From Synechococcus sp. KORDI-49 (GTDB lineage: Bacteria > Cyanobacteriota > Cyanobacteriia > PCC-6307 > Cyanobiaceae), in NCBI RefSeq assembly GCF_000737575.1, contig NZ_CP006270.1:499163-563162 (forward strand): a stretch of DNA of 64,000 bases. Reading direction: 5' to 3'. A program made the position numbers and the translations under genes. Under the pieces are notes generated by a model that made no database searches, was not told the origin of the DNA, and was given only the letters and a program-made list of their open reading frames with translations. Below, piece after piece: positions 54,901-63,058 of the stretch (positions are counted from its first letter, which is position 1; each line of letters begins with the position of its first letter).

Positions 54901-56820
54901 TCAGGACGGGTTATACCAGACAGGACTGGAGAAGGCTCTTTCCTGATGGCTGTAGGGCAGATCCTGAGGCATTTCTGCATAGTTATCGAATCTCTTCCGA
55001 TCAAAGGCCAACCAGGTTGGAGTGGGAATTTCCAACACCCTCACGTAGTAGAAAGCTCTCTGGCTGGGATCAAAGTCGGGGTCGGTCCAGGAGCCGCTCA
55101 GTGACGCTGCCCCGATGTTGTTTTTGAAGGTGGCTTCTTTCTCGTCCACCGTGTTTCCGACGGACGGGATGGAGCCATCGTCGGCCTGAACTCTCTTGTC
55201 TGGGTCCGACCAGGTGACGTTGTAGATCTTTTCATCCGTGGTTCCGTCGGCCTTCAGCCAACCCTTGACCATCTGAATACGGTCAAGATTGGCTCCATCG
55301 GGATCTCTAAGCGCCTTGATCTGGAACGTTGGAGCCTTGCCTTCCGGTGCCTGACTCAGATCCCCACCCATCGGGACCCCCTTCAAACAGGCCGCTTTTG
55401 ACCAGTTTTTAGCAGCAAGCTCACTGCCATCGAAATCGAAGCCTCCATACATCTGCACGGAAAGCAGCGTTCCAGTTGTGCCGAATACCTCCTTACGCTC
55501 CATGGCATCAAACAAACCTTCTCGGGTGTTTTCCGATGCCCAAACACCAGCGAGGCCCGAAGAGCCAATCTGGTAGTTGTACATATCGAAGGCCTTGTCC
55601 GTTGCGGATTGCAAGAGGAACTTTTTCCAGCGGTCCTTGGAAGGTTCTGAAGTGAACGCTTTTCCGAAGAAAGCGTCTTCATCGGTGGTGACCAGGGAGG
55701 TGTGGCTGTCCGTGGCACCGATCACACCGAACTTGAACGGGTTGACACCCTCAAGCTGATCCTGCAACTCAAGGCCCCTGCGCAGGCCAGGACGGACGTA
55801 CTCATACCGCATCATCTCTTTTGTAGGAGCCTTGAATGCGCCGAGATTGGAGTTGTCCAACAACCAGAAATCGGCAAATTCATCATTGGGCGACAGCAGG
55901 GGATGGGCTTCGCTGTGGCCTTTGATCTGAGTGATTTCAAAGAGGGGCTCCCGCTTCTGCCTGCGGCGTGCGTAATCAGCATCGATCGGCTGATTGGTCT
56001 CCTGGTGACGCGGCAGGAACATCGTTCCGCTGGACAGGTTGCCGTTATGCGGAATGGCGATGGCACGTCCTCCGGTCTTGTTTTCATAGCCATCCATGAA
56101 GGTCCACAGATCCTCAACATCCTCCGAGTCGTAAGCCGAGAACGGAGTGATCTGTTCAGCACGATCCTTGCCATCACGGAGGATCACAACCCGGTGCAGG
56201 TTTCCACCGCCAGGCTGACTTGTCCATTCGAAGCCGACCAGTGCTGTGAAGACCCCTGGCTTGTTGTTGGCCTCAGCACTGTCGAGATTGGCCCCCCACT
56301 CACTCGCAGAGAACTCCTTGGGGAGCTTCTTGGAGGTTCCAAGGGCTACACCCCGGATGAACTCAGAAGCGGCCTCAACACCCTTCCCTTCTTTAACGAG
56401 ATCATGAAGCCTCTTCCCGAAATCGTCATTGATCAAGCCCTCGTCGGAACGTTCAATGGCCTGCTGAAGGCCAATACTCTCGGCGTGATCAGCAACAACG
56501 ATGAAATCATGCGGGCGTCGCAATTGAACTTCTTCGCCGATACTTGAGGTGACCTTCTTTCCTTGAGCGAATTCATACGCCACATCACGATCGAGTTTAT
56601 TACCAAACATTCCGGCGTCTGGTGACGCACTGGTGTGGAGGTGTGTGTCGCCGAAATAAGGACGATCTCCCGCCAGGCATTCAGGGGACTGGTCTGCACT
56701 GACAACCTCAGCGCCATCCACCTTGCTGGTGTCGGAAGTGGATGTATCCACACTCGAGCAGGAGGCCAGCAGAGGCTGCAGAGCAAGAGCAGACGCTGCG
56801 ACCAGCAGATGTACGCGCAC
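54901..56820 (-). CDS. DUF3604 lipoprotein
   Basis: The GTG at 56820 with a GAGG ribosome-binding site gives 639 residues: signal peptide VRVHLLVAASALALQPLL, a lipobox LASC, then a Ser/Thr/Asp-rich linker. The DUF3604 domain begins near residue 45 with GDRPYFGDTHLHTSASPDAG, where DTHLHTS is a PHP-like metal motif. EVQLRRPHDFIVVADHAESIG and GVIGATDSHTSLV supply other putative ligands. The upstream frame to 56964 runs through the palindrome and is not coding. DUF3604 is uncharacterised; its PHP-like motifs suggest a metal-dependent phosphoesterase outside the cytoplasm. It is first in the operon leading to the parvulin and HupE genes. Confidence 0.82.
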   Translation of the reverse strand: MRVHLLVAASALALQPLLASCSSVDTSTSDTSKVDGAEVVSADQSPECLAGDRPYFGDTHLHTSASPDAGMFGNKLDRDVAYEFAQGKKVTSSIGEEVQLRRPHDFIVVADHAESIGLQQAIERSDEGLINDDFGKRLHDLVKEGKGVEAASEFIRGVALGTSKKLPKEFSASEWGANLDSAEANNKPGVFTALVGFEWTSQPGGGNLHRVVILRDGKDRAEQITPFSAYDSEDVEDLWTFMDGYENKTGGRAIAIPHNGNLSSGTMFLPRHQETNQPIDADYARRRQKREPLFEITQIKGHSEAHPLLSPNDEFADFWLLDNSNLGAFKAPTKEMMRYEYVRPGLRRGLELQDQLEGVNPFKFGVIGATDSHTSLVTTDEDAFFGKAFTSEPSKDRWKKFLLQSATDKAFDMYNYQIGSSGLAGVWASENTREGLFDAMERKEVFGTTGTLLSVQMYGGFDFDGSELAAKNWSKAACLKGVPMGGDLSQAPEGKAPTFQIKALRDPDGANLDRIQMVKGWLKADGTTDEKIYNVTWSDPDKRVQADDGSIPSVGNTVDEKEATFKNNIGAASLSGSWTDPDFDPSQRAFYYVRVLEIPTPTWLAFDRKRFDNYAEMPQDLPYSHQERAFSSPVWYNPS

Positions 56821-57220
56821 AGGAACCTCTGTGTCATAAACATCCGTCTTGTAGCAGTTAACACTGACTGGGACCGGCGAACTGGGATGCAAAGGCAGCA
56901 AAAACATCCACAAACGCTTTAATTGGACCAAAATAGCGAGAATGATAATCATTCTTGCAGTCATGGTTCATCGTTTGTGCCTAGCTGCCAACTCTTTGAA
57001 CTATCACTCAGGATGGAAAGGAGATCACCATCTCCAAGGCAGGACAACATCTGCATCGAGCTCATTCCTCCCAGCCCGGATGACATCTGCCGAATCAAGA
57101 TGATTTCCTGGGGAGTGCGATCAACCGTGCCTTCATCACCATCAACGTGCAATGCCACACACCCGGTGTTGCAATTCCCCATGGAGCTGAGAAGATCACC
57201 ACTGTTTCAACGGGCATGGC
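56821..57220. other. Divergent promoter region between DUF3604 and UPF0718 operons
   Basis: 400 bases without a firm gene. The half near 56870-56965 is AT-rich and contains the Fur/Zur palindrome. The part from 56965 to 57220 would be a long leader for the permease; short frames there (for example one reading INRAFITINVQCHTPGVAIPHG at 57113-57177) look like coding sequence but have no start, so they may be a remnant. No terminator or RNA gene recognised. Confidence 0.5.
56937..56957. promoter_or_regulatory. Fur/Zur-type palindrome in divergent promoter
   Basis: AGAATGATAATCATTCT at 56939-56955 is a perfect 8-1-8 palindrome, with nine of ten pairs matching when extended to 56937-56957. It contains the ATGATAATCAT core of Fur-family boxes. 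It is 118-137 bases upstream of the DUF3604 start and about 265 bases upstream of the permease start. Confidence 0.7.
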
Positions 57221-58177
57221 GTGGAACGGTTGGCCACCGCCTGGGCAATCTTTCAGGGTTTGCTGCTGGAAGCGATTCCGTTTCTGCTGCTTGGGGTGCT
57301 GATCGCCGGTCTGGCGCGCTGGCTGGTGCCTCAGAGCGCCTGGGTCAGCCGCTTGCCCAGCAACCCGTTGCTGGCTCCGATCACCGGCGCACTGATGGGA
57401 TTCGCCCTGCCGGCCTGTGAATGCGGCAACGTTCCGGTGGCTCGCCGCCTGCTCGCCAGTGGTGCACCCCTGGGAACCGGCTTCGGCTTCCTGTTCGCTG
57501 CACCGGTGCTGAATCCGATTGTTCTGGCCAGCACCTGGGCTGCCTTTCCCGATCAACCCTGGCTGCTGATCGCCAGACCTGCCGGGGCGTTTCTGCTGGC
57601 GATCCTGCTGAGCCTGCTGCTGGCACAACTCCCCGAGTCGCAGCTGCTGGAAACGGCGTTGTTAAGCGAACGACGTCTCAGTCAGCCGCTGCGCAACCTG
57701 GACCTGTTGCAGCGGGGCAGCGGCCTGATCGGTACGCCGCTGCCAGCCAACGCGGCACCGAGAGCGCAGCGTCCGTCGCCGCGGGACGTGCTGGATCAGA
57801 GCAGTCGGGAGTTCCTGGATCTGCTCGCCCTGCTGGTGCTGGGATGCGTCATCGCCGCCGCCGTGCAGACCTGGTTGCCCCGCAGCTGGTTGCTGGAGAT
57901 CGGTGGCGCCCCGACGGCCTCGATCCTGGCCCTGATGGTGCTGGCGGTGGTGGTGTCGGTGTGCTCAAGCGTGGATGCCTTTCTCGCCCTCGGTTTCGCC
58001 GCCCAGGTGACCCCGGGTGCGCTGCTGGCCTTCCTGCTGTTGGGACCGGTGGTTGACCTCAAACTGGCTGGACTGTTCACGGTGCTGATGCGGCCCCGCG
58101 CCATCGCGATCACGGCCGTCGCTGCCAGCCTTGGGGTGTTGCTGATCGGTCAGTGGGTCAACCTGTGGCAGCTGTGA
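57221..58177 (+). CDS. UPF0718/DUF318 family permease
   Basis: 318 residues from the GTG at 57221 (VERLATAWAIFQGLLLEAIPFLLLG), with about eight membrane helices in two groups around a cytoplasmic linker (roughly 150-190). The GFALPACECGNVPVARRLLASGAPLG segment carries the paired cysteines of the family and LNPIVLASTWAAF follows; VSVCSSVDAFLALGF is the second half's equivalent. Relatives export arsenic compounds (ArsP) or, when paired with DUF1980 proteins, appear in zinc-regulated loci. The next gene, a DUF1980 type, starts 13 bases downstream. Confidence 0.85.
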   Translation: MERLATAWAIFQGLLLEAIPFLLLGVLIAGLARWLVPQSAWVSRLPSNPLLAPITGALMGFALPACECGNVPVARRLLASGAPLGTGFGFLFAAPVLNPIVLASTWAAFPDQPWLLIARPAGAFLLAILLSLLLAQLPESQLLETALLSERRLSQPLRNLDLLQRGSGLIGTPLPANAAPRAQRPSPRDVLDQSSREFLDLLALLVLGCVIAAAVQTWLPRSWLLEIGGAPTASILALMVLAVVVSVCSSVDAFLALGFAAQVTPGALLAFLLLGPVVDLKLAGLFTVLMRPRAIAITAVAASLGVLLIGQWVNLWQL

Positions 58178-58190
58178 TCCGGAGGTTGAG

Positions 58191-58844
58191 ATGACACGCG
58201 GCCTGCTGTTGATCCTGTGGGGGTGGATGGTGCTGTGGAGCGTGCTCAGCGGCCGCCTGGATCTGCTCCTGCGCGGCATTTTTCATTCCCTGGTCGGTGC
58301 TTCCGGACTGGCCTTGCTTCTCGCCGGCGTGATGGTGATGATCCGCAACCGCCGTCAGCGGGACGTACACCGCTGGCCCTGGCTGGTGAGCGCTGTCGTC
58401 GCTGGGCTGGTGCTGCTGATGCCGCCGAACCCATCCTTCAGTGATCTCGCGAACAACCGTCCCCAGGGGCTGCCTGAACCACCGGAGCTGGCCTTCGTGC
58501 TGCCACCGGAACAGCGCAGCCTCACCGAATGGGTGCGCCTGCTGCGCAGCCAGCCCGATCCCGATCTTGTCGCCGGCAATCCGCTGAACATCAGCGGTTT
58601 CGTCTGGAGTCAACCCGACGGTCCACCGTTGATCGCCAGGCTCACCGTGCGCTGCTGCCTGGCCGACGCGACCCCTTCAGGTCTGCCGGTGGCCTGGCCA
58701 GCCGACGCCGAACCGAAAGCCAACCAGTGGTTGGCGATCCAGGGGACCATGGCGGTGGAAACCCGCCATGGCGAACGCATTGCCGTAGTGGTGCCGACAA
58801 CCATCACAACCATCCCCCGCCCCAAGCGGCCATTGGAGCCTTGA
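58191..58844 (+). CDS. TIGR03943/DUF1980 family protein
   Basis: 217 residues. The N-terminus has two or three membrane helices (about 4-50 and 62-78). The soluble part has NPLNISGFVWS and the family box LTVRCCLADATPSGLPV with Cys155, Cys156 and Asp159, suited to metal binding. This is the usual partner of UPF0718 permeases, and together they are a predicted metal permease. The stop overlaps the TTG of the next gene by four bases. Confidence 0.82.
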   Translation: MTRGLLLILWGWMVLWSVLSGRLDLLLRGIFHSLVGASGLALLLAGVMVMIRNRRQRDVHRWPWLVSAVVAGLVLLMPPNPSFSDLANNRPQGLPEPPELAFVLPPEQRSLTEWVRLLRSQPDPDLVAGNPLNISGFVWSQPDGPPLIARLTVRCCLADATPSGLPVAWPADAEPKANQWLAIQGTMAVETRHGERIAVVVPTTITTIPRPKRPLEP

Positions 58845-60160
58845 CCGGTCGTCTCCCATTTCTGTTGGTACTCGCGGCCGCACTGGTGCTGATTCAGCAG
58901 CAGGTGCTGCTGCGTCGATCACCACGGTTGGTGACCCTGAGCCAACAGCAGATTCATTCAGGCAGCGCGGCCCTCGATCTGCGCTTCAGCCGGCCGATGC
59001 ACCGCAACAACGTCAGCTCCGAAAGCCGGCTGGTCCCCGCCCTGAACCACCGCTGGCTCGGAACCAACAACCCTCTGCGATTGGTGATCGACGCCGACCA
59101 GGTGATTGCTGGCCCGCTGAAGCTCGAGCTGGCTGGACGCGACCAGCGTCTGAATCCGATGGCGACCCAGACCTGGTGGTGGGAACCCCGTCCGTGGTTG
59201 CTGGTGACGCGGCAGGTGGACGACGGGGAGCAGCTTCAGCTTCTGGATCATGACGGGAGCTGGAAACCACTCAGCCCGGTGTGGAAGCGCATCACCAAGC
59301 TGACGCCGATCGGAAACGGACAGGGCGTCGCCATGGTGAGCAGCGATGGCGAAGGCGGGGAGCGAATCTGGCTGCGACATCTCACCCAGCAGAGCCTGGC
59401 CCGACGGCGCGAGGAGTTGAAACCACCTGAGCCTGAGCAACTTGAGTTGCTGGCGGAGAAAGAAGTGCTCTTCGGTCATCTGAGCAGCAACCTCAATGGC
59501 GATCTGCTGCTGCAGACCGGTGGATTCTTCCCTGGCAGTGAACGGGTCGAGCTGATCAAAGCCGATGGGAAGCGGCAGAAGCTGAGTCAGATCTCCTCGG
59601 GTCCGATGGAGCTGATTCCAGCCGGAGGCGGTCTCGTTGTGCCCTCGTATGACAACCTCAGCCTTCGCCCTCTGGTCGACAACGGCCGTCCTCCGCAATC
59701 CCTCCCCGGCAGTCGCGAACTGGGAGCCTTCTGTGCCGCCTCCGGACGGGCCGTGCTCATCCGCCACTGGCCCGATTACCGCCGCTCGATCGAGCTCGTG
59801 ATTCCAGGCCTCGCTCCGCGGCAGCTGTGGTTAGGGGAGAAGGCGGTGCTGGGGGTTGCCTGCGACGGCAGCGGCGAACGCATCTGGGCGGTGCTGGGGG
59901 AGTGGACTGGTGATCGCGGGGTTCACACAATCCTGCTGATCGATGGAGCAGGAACACAACTGAAACAGCAGCCGCTGGAACCGTGGTCGATGAAAGGAGG
60001 CACTCCGGTGCAGTTCGATCCCGTCAGCCGGCAGCTGCTGCTGACGGTGTTGCAACCAGACCGACGCGAGACCCATCCCGCCCTGATGGATGCCGACACC
60101 CTTCAGTGGCGGAAGATCCTGCCGGTCGATGTGGGGGAAGCCCAGTGGCTGTCCCCCTGA
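58841..60160 (+). CDS. Exported or membrane-anchored protein of unknown family, coupled to the permease pair
   Basis: The TTG at 58841 overlaps the DUF1980 stop and gives 439 residues. A hydrophobic N-terminal segment (LPFLLVLAAALVLIQQQ) would insert or be cleaved. Residues about 50-110 (ALDLRFSRPMHRNN, ELAGRDQRLNP) resemble an Ig-like bacterial adhesion fold, and the rest has repeated strand patterns with WEPRPWLLVTRQV and GERIWAVLGEW, reminiscent of a beta-propeller. I recognise no family. Its tight coupling with the metal permease pair suggests a periplasmic partner of that pair. Confidence 0.6.
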   Translation: MTGRLPFLLVLAAALVLIQQQVLLRRSPRLVTLSQQQIHSGSAALDLRFSRPMHRNNVSSESRLVPALNHRWLGTNNPLRLVIDADQVIAGPLKLELAGRDQRLNPMATQTWWWEPRPWLLVTRQVDDGEQLQLLDHDGSWKPLSPVWKRITKLTPIGNGQGVAMVSSDGEGGERIWLRHLTQQSLARRREELKPPEPEQLELLAEKEVLFGHLSSNLNGDLLLQTGGFFPGSERVELIKADGKRQKLSQISSGPMELIPAGGGLVVPSYDNLSLRPLVDNGRPPQSLPGSRELGAFCAASGRAVLIRHWPDYRRSIELVIPGLAPRQLWLGEKAVLGVACDGSGERIWAVLGEWTGDRGVHTILLIDGAGTQLKQQPLEPWSMKGGTPVQFDPVSRQLLLTVLQPDRRETHPALMDADTLQWRKILPVDVGEAQWLSP

Positions 60161-60166
60161 CACGGA

Positions 60167-61291
60167 TCAGAAGGTGAAACTCATGCCGGTGCCGATGTGG
60201 TGCTGCCAGCCTTCACCCCAACCGGGAGCATCCGTGCCGCTATAGGTCGGCTGCCAGTGAGCGAACAGATTGGCATCGCCAACAGGCACTAAAAGCTCGA
60301 TTTCACCGGCGAAGTCGGTGCGCTGATCGAGTCCTGAGTAACTGCCGGGGGTGTAGAAGCGAGGCCCAGCTTCGATCGAGACATTGATCTGATCCGACCC
60401 GATCGTGAAGCCGACGCCGACGCGCGGATCGGTGTAATTACCGATCCAGACGCCATCAGATTCCCATCCCTGTCGGTGCTCAACAGACAGGAACACTCCA
60501 TTGACGAGATCTTCCAGTCCGTCACCCAGGCCGAAGTTCACATCTCCGTCACCCAGAGCCCAGAGCACTTTGGCTCCGATCTCGTTCTTCAGGCCCTGCA
60601 CATCGTCTCCCTGATCCTCAGTGACGAAATAGGGCTTCCAATCAACGGAGAAACTCAGGCGATCGTTCGGGGCATAACGGACCTGCAGGTAGCCGCGTAC
60701 GTCCGCTCGCTGGAAGTCGGTGTCTCCATGCCCGTGGTCATGGCCTTCATGGGCATGTTCCCCGTGGTCATGGTCGTCATGGTCATCGTCGTGATCGGCA
60801 TGGTCGTCATGCTCCTCACCTTCATGCTCGTCATGCTCCTCACCCTCATGCTCGTCATGCTCCTCACCCTCATGCTCGTCATGCTCCTCACCCTCATGCT
60901 CGTCATGCTCTTCACCCTCATGCTCGTCATGGTCGTCATGCTCCTCGTGGTCGTCATGGTAGGCATGGACCTTGCCGTAGAAATGCTCGGCCTCTCCCCA
61001 GACGAGCGTCGGTCCCACAGCGGCCTCAATGGACAGACTGCCGCCATTGCCAAGGCCCCACTCGAAGACGCCTCCGAACAGAGCATCGACGGCGTAGTGC
61101 TTGGGGCTGTCCTCCAGGTTGGTATCGAAGCCACCGTGAGCTTCGACCGTGATCAGCGGTGTGAAATCGAATTCACCGGCTTCGAGAGCGTCCTCACCGC
61201 CTCCGCCATGGGACCCGTGGGCCAGAGCCGAAGGAGCAGGAAACAGAGGGAGCAGCAGCAGGGCCAGCAGCAGGGAACGGGAGCGGAACAT
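60167..61291 (-). CDS. Outer-membrane-like beta-barrel protein with His/Asp/Glu-rich repeat loop
   Basis: 374 residues. A signal peptide (MFRSRSLLLALLLLPLFPAPSALA) precedes GSHGGGGEDALEAGEFDFTPLITVEAHGGFDTN, alternating strands typical of a barrel, and the chain ends in HHIGTGMSFTF, an aromatic-ended last strand like outer-membrane proteins. Residues 109-190 are acidic and His-rich, with five tandem HDEHEGEE units (121-160) and HDDHDHGEHAHEGHDHGHGD after them. Such stretches bind zinc or nickel reversibly. It lies 49 bases after znuA on the same strand, so it should be Zur-controlled with it. It may capture zinc at the surface or in the periplasm. Confidence 0.72.
   Translation of the reverse strand: MFRSRSLLLALLLLPLFPAPSALAHGSHGGGGEDALEAGEFDFTPLITVEAHGGFDTNLEDSPKHYAVDALFGGVFEWGLGNGGSLSIEAAVGPTLVWGEAEHFYGKVHAYHDDHEEHDDHDEHEGEEHDEHEGEEHDEHEGEEHDEHEGEEHDEHEGEEHDDHADHDDDHDDHDHGEHAHEGHDHGHGDTDFQRADVRGYLQVRYAPNDRLSFSVDWKPYFVTEDQGDDVQGLKNEIGAKVLWALGDGDVNFGLGDGLEDLVNGVFLSVEHRQGWESDGVWIGNYTDPRVGVGFTIGSDQINVSIEAGPRFYTPGSYSGLDQRTDFAGEIELLVPVGDANLFAHWQPTYSGTDAPGWGEGWQHHIGTGMSFTF
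60812..60931. repeat. 24-base tandem repeat (five copies) coding for HDEHEGEE
   Basis: Five in-phase copies of a 24-base unit inside the His-rich protein. Changes in copy number would alter the number of metal-binding histidines and keep the frame. Confidence 0.9.
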
Positions 61292-61340
61292 GAGACGTTG
61301 GGTGGAGGAGAACAGACGAGGACGGGTGGATATCGATCAA

Positions 61341-62261
61341 CTAGGGAATGGCGGACCAGCGCTGAGCGAGTTTCTCGGCAGCGCCCCGATCACAGCGACC
61401 GCCCTGGCCGTTCACGATCGTGCAGATGTTCAACGTCGCTGTTGAGACAGCGGTTTGCCCCGAGGCCACGCCCTCTCCATAGAGAGGTGTCTTGGCGATC
61501 GGCAATCCGGTGCTGCGGCTGATGCGACGCAGTGTTTTGTTGGCAGGAAGAGACGGCGTGAAGATCACCTCGGCACCGGATGCCTTCACCGCGACCGTGA
61601 TCGTCTGAAAACTGGACGGTCGCAGAACACCTCCGGTGGTGTAGCTGTCCAGCATCGAAATCTCCTTGAGACCGTATCGACTGGCCAGATGGCTGTAGGT
61701 CTGGTGATCGGTCACAAGAACACGCTTGGCCGCCGGCAATCCGGAGAACTGAGCACCTGCCCAGCCGCCGAGGGCAACGAACACAGCCTTGGCTTTCGCC
61801 GCACGGGCACCCAGCGCTGCACGCTCTGCCTGTGGCAGCAATGGGGCCATGCTGTTCGCCACAACGGTGACCATCGCTGCGGAATTGGCAGGGTCGTGCC
61901 AGATGTGCGGGTCGTTGCCCTTGTACCTCGGAAGAGCGACGTTTCCGACCGCCACCACCTTCCCGGAGGTGGTGATTTTTGAGGCGGAGGGAGTCAGGCC
62001 GAATCCGTTGTGGAGAACGAGATCAGCCTTGGCGAGCGCCTGTCGGTCGCTGGGCTTCAACCGATATCCATGCGGGTCGCCACCCGGCGGGATCAGACAG
62101 GTGACAGCGGCCGCCGATGACGCCAGGGTGCGGGTGATGTCACAGAGCGTGCCATCCACGGCCACAACCGTGAGCTGTGCGGCCCGCGCCGGGAGACATG
62201 ACGCGAAGACCGCCAGGACTCCGCCGGCAAGGACTGTTCGCGACCAGAACCGAGCAGACAA
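61341..62261 (-). CDS. znuA: Zinc ABC transporter substrate-binding protein
   Basis: Periplasmic zinc receptor, about 306 residues from a TTG at 62261 (LSARFWSRTVLAGGVLAVFA, signal peptide ending near PARA). The frame continues upstream through the Zur palindrome, which argues against those longer starts. Zinc ligands are expected in PGGDPHGYRL (His64), NDPHIWHDP (His119) and VLVTDHQTYSHLASRYG (His186/191), with a partner acidic residue near the end. The flexible His-rich loop found in many ZnuA proteins is absent. The neighbour gene for the His-rich barrel protein is co-transcribed. Divergent from znuC. Confidence 0.9.
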   Translation of the reverse strand: MSARFWSRTVLAGGVLAVFASCLPARAAQLTVVAVDGTLCDITRTLASSAAAVTCLIPPGGDPHGYRLKPSDRQALAKADLVLHNGFGLTPSASKITTSGKVVAVGNVALPRYKGNDPHIWHDPANSAAMVTVVANSMAPLLPQAERAALGARAAKAKAVFVALGGWAGAQFSGLPAAKRVLVTDHQTYSHLASRYGLKEISMLDSYTTGGVLRPSSFQTITVAVKASGAEVIFTPSLPANKTLRRISRSTGLPIAKTPLYGEGVASGQTAVSTATLNICTIVNGQGGRCDRGAAEKLAQRWSAIP

Positions 62262-62274
62262 ATGAAAATCACGC

Positions 62275-62289
62275 TGAGAATGATTATCA
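62275..62289. promoter_or_regulatory. Zur box between znuA and znuC
   Basis: TGAGAATGATTATCA is an inverted repeat (7-1-7) that fits the cyanobacterial Zur pattern TGANAATNATTNTCA at every defined position. It lies 14 bases before the znuA start and 68 bases before the znuC start, so one site could control both directions. Confidence 0.8.
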
Positions 62290-62356
62290 TTTTGCAAGTC
62301 TTCCGGATCTCTGCAACCCTTGGTTCGCCGCCTCAGCAAGTGAACCATCACCACCC

Positions 62357-63058
62357 GTGACACCTCACGCCTTGACCACTGACAACCGCCTCCAGGCCAG
62401 CGACATCTGCTTCAGCTACGGCGGGCGTCAGGTGATCAACCATGTCGATCTGGACCTCTGCCCAGGCACACTCACGGCTCTGGTCGGGCCGAACGGGGCT
62501 GGAAAGTCCACCCTGCTCCACCTGCTCCAGGGACGTCTTGTGGCCAGCGGTGGACACGTGGTCTGCGGATGCAGCGTTGCCCTGATGCCTCAGCGGGCCG
62601 CGATCGACTGGACCTTCCCGATCACGGTCAGCGACATGGTGAACCTGGGTCGCAATGGAGCACGTCGTCGAACTGGCGGACCGAGCTGCCACGACCTGCT
62701 CGAACGGGTCGGCATGGCAGAGATGGCGTCCCGGCGTCTGAGCCAGTTGTCCGGTGGTCAGCAGCAACGGGTGTTGCTCGCCCGGGCTCTGATGCAGAAC
62801 TCGGGGGTGTTGCTGCTGGATGAGCCCTGCAGCGCCATCGATCCCCCCACCCGTGAACATCTCCTCGGCGTGATGCGTCAACAGGCCGAATCCGGTCAGA
62901 CTCTGCTGGTGAGCAGCCATGACTGGGGCAGCGCTCTCGACAGTTACGACCGCGTGGTCGTGCTCGATGGATCGGTGCTCGCCAGCGGCAGCCCGGCAGA
63001 TGTGCGCGCCAAGCTCTCCGACCTGACTTGCATGATGGGAAGCCACTGCTGTGAATGA
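62357..63058 (+). CDS. znuC: Zinc ABC transporter ATP-binding protein
   Basis: ATPase that drives zinc import through ZnuB. The GTG at 62357 gives 233 residues. Walker A is LVGPNGAGKSTLLHLLQ (about 43-59), the signature LSQLSGGQQQRVLLARALM (about 135-153), and Walker B VLLLDEPCSAIDPPT, followed by the switch His in LVSSHDWG. The VALMPQRAAIDWTFPITVSDMVNLG segment is the Q-loop region of metal-type importers. The 3' end overlaps znuB by eight bases. A frame extending upstream lacks homology. Confidence 0.93.
   Translation: MTPHALTTDNRLQASDICFSYGGRQVINHVDLDLCPGTLTALVGPNGAGKSTLLHLLQGRLVASGGHVVCGCSVALMPQRAAIDWTFPITVSDMVNLGRNGARRRTGGPSCHDLLERVGMAEMASRRLSQLSGGQQQRVLLARALMQNSGVLLLDEPCSAIDPPTREHLLGVMRQQAESGQTLLVSSHDWGSALDSYDRVVVLDGSVLASGSPADVRAKLSDLTCMMGSHCCE

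Noticed and set aside
56821-56964. Upstream extension of the DUF3604 frame
   Set aside because: The extension runs through the Fur/Zur palindrome, and the GTG at 56820 has a ribosome-binding site and begins a lipoprotein signal peptide.
60476-61522. A 348-residue plus-strand frame with repeated hydrophobic units
   Set aside because: It is the complement of the His/Asp/Glu repeat of the barrel-like protein; the MLLTLMLV repeats are an artefact of reading the repeat backwards.
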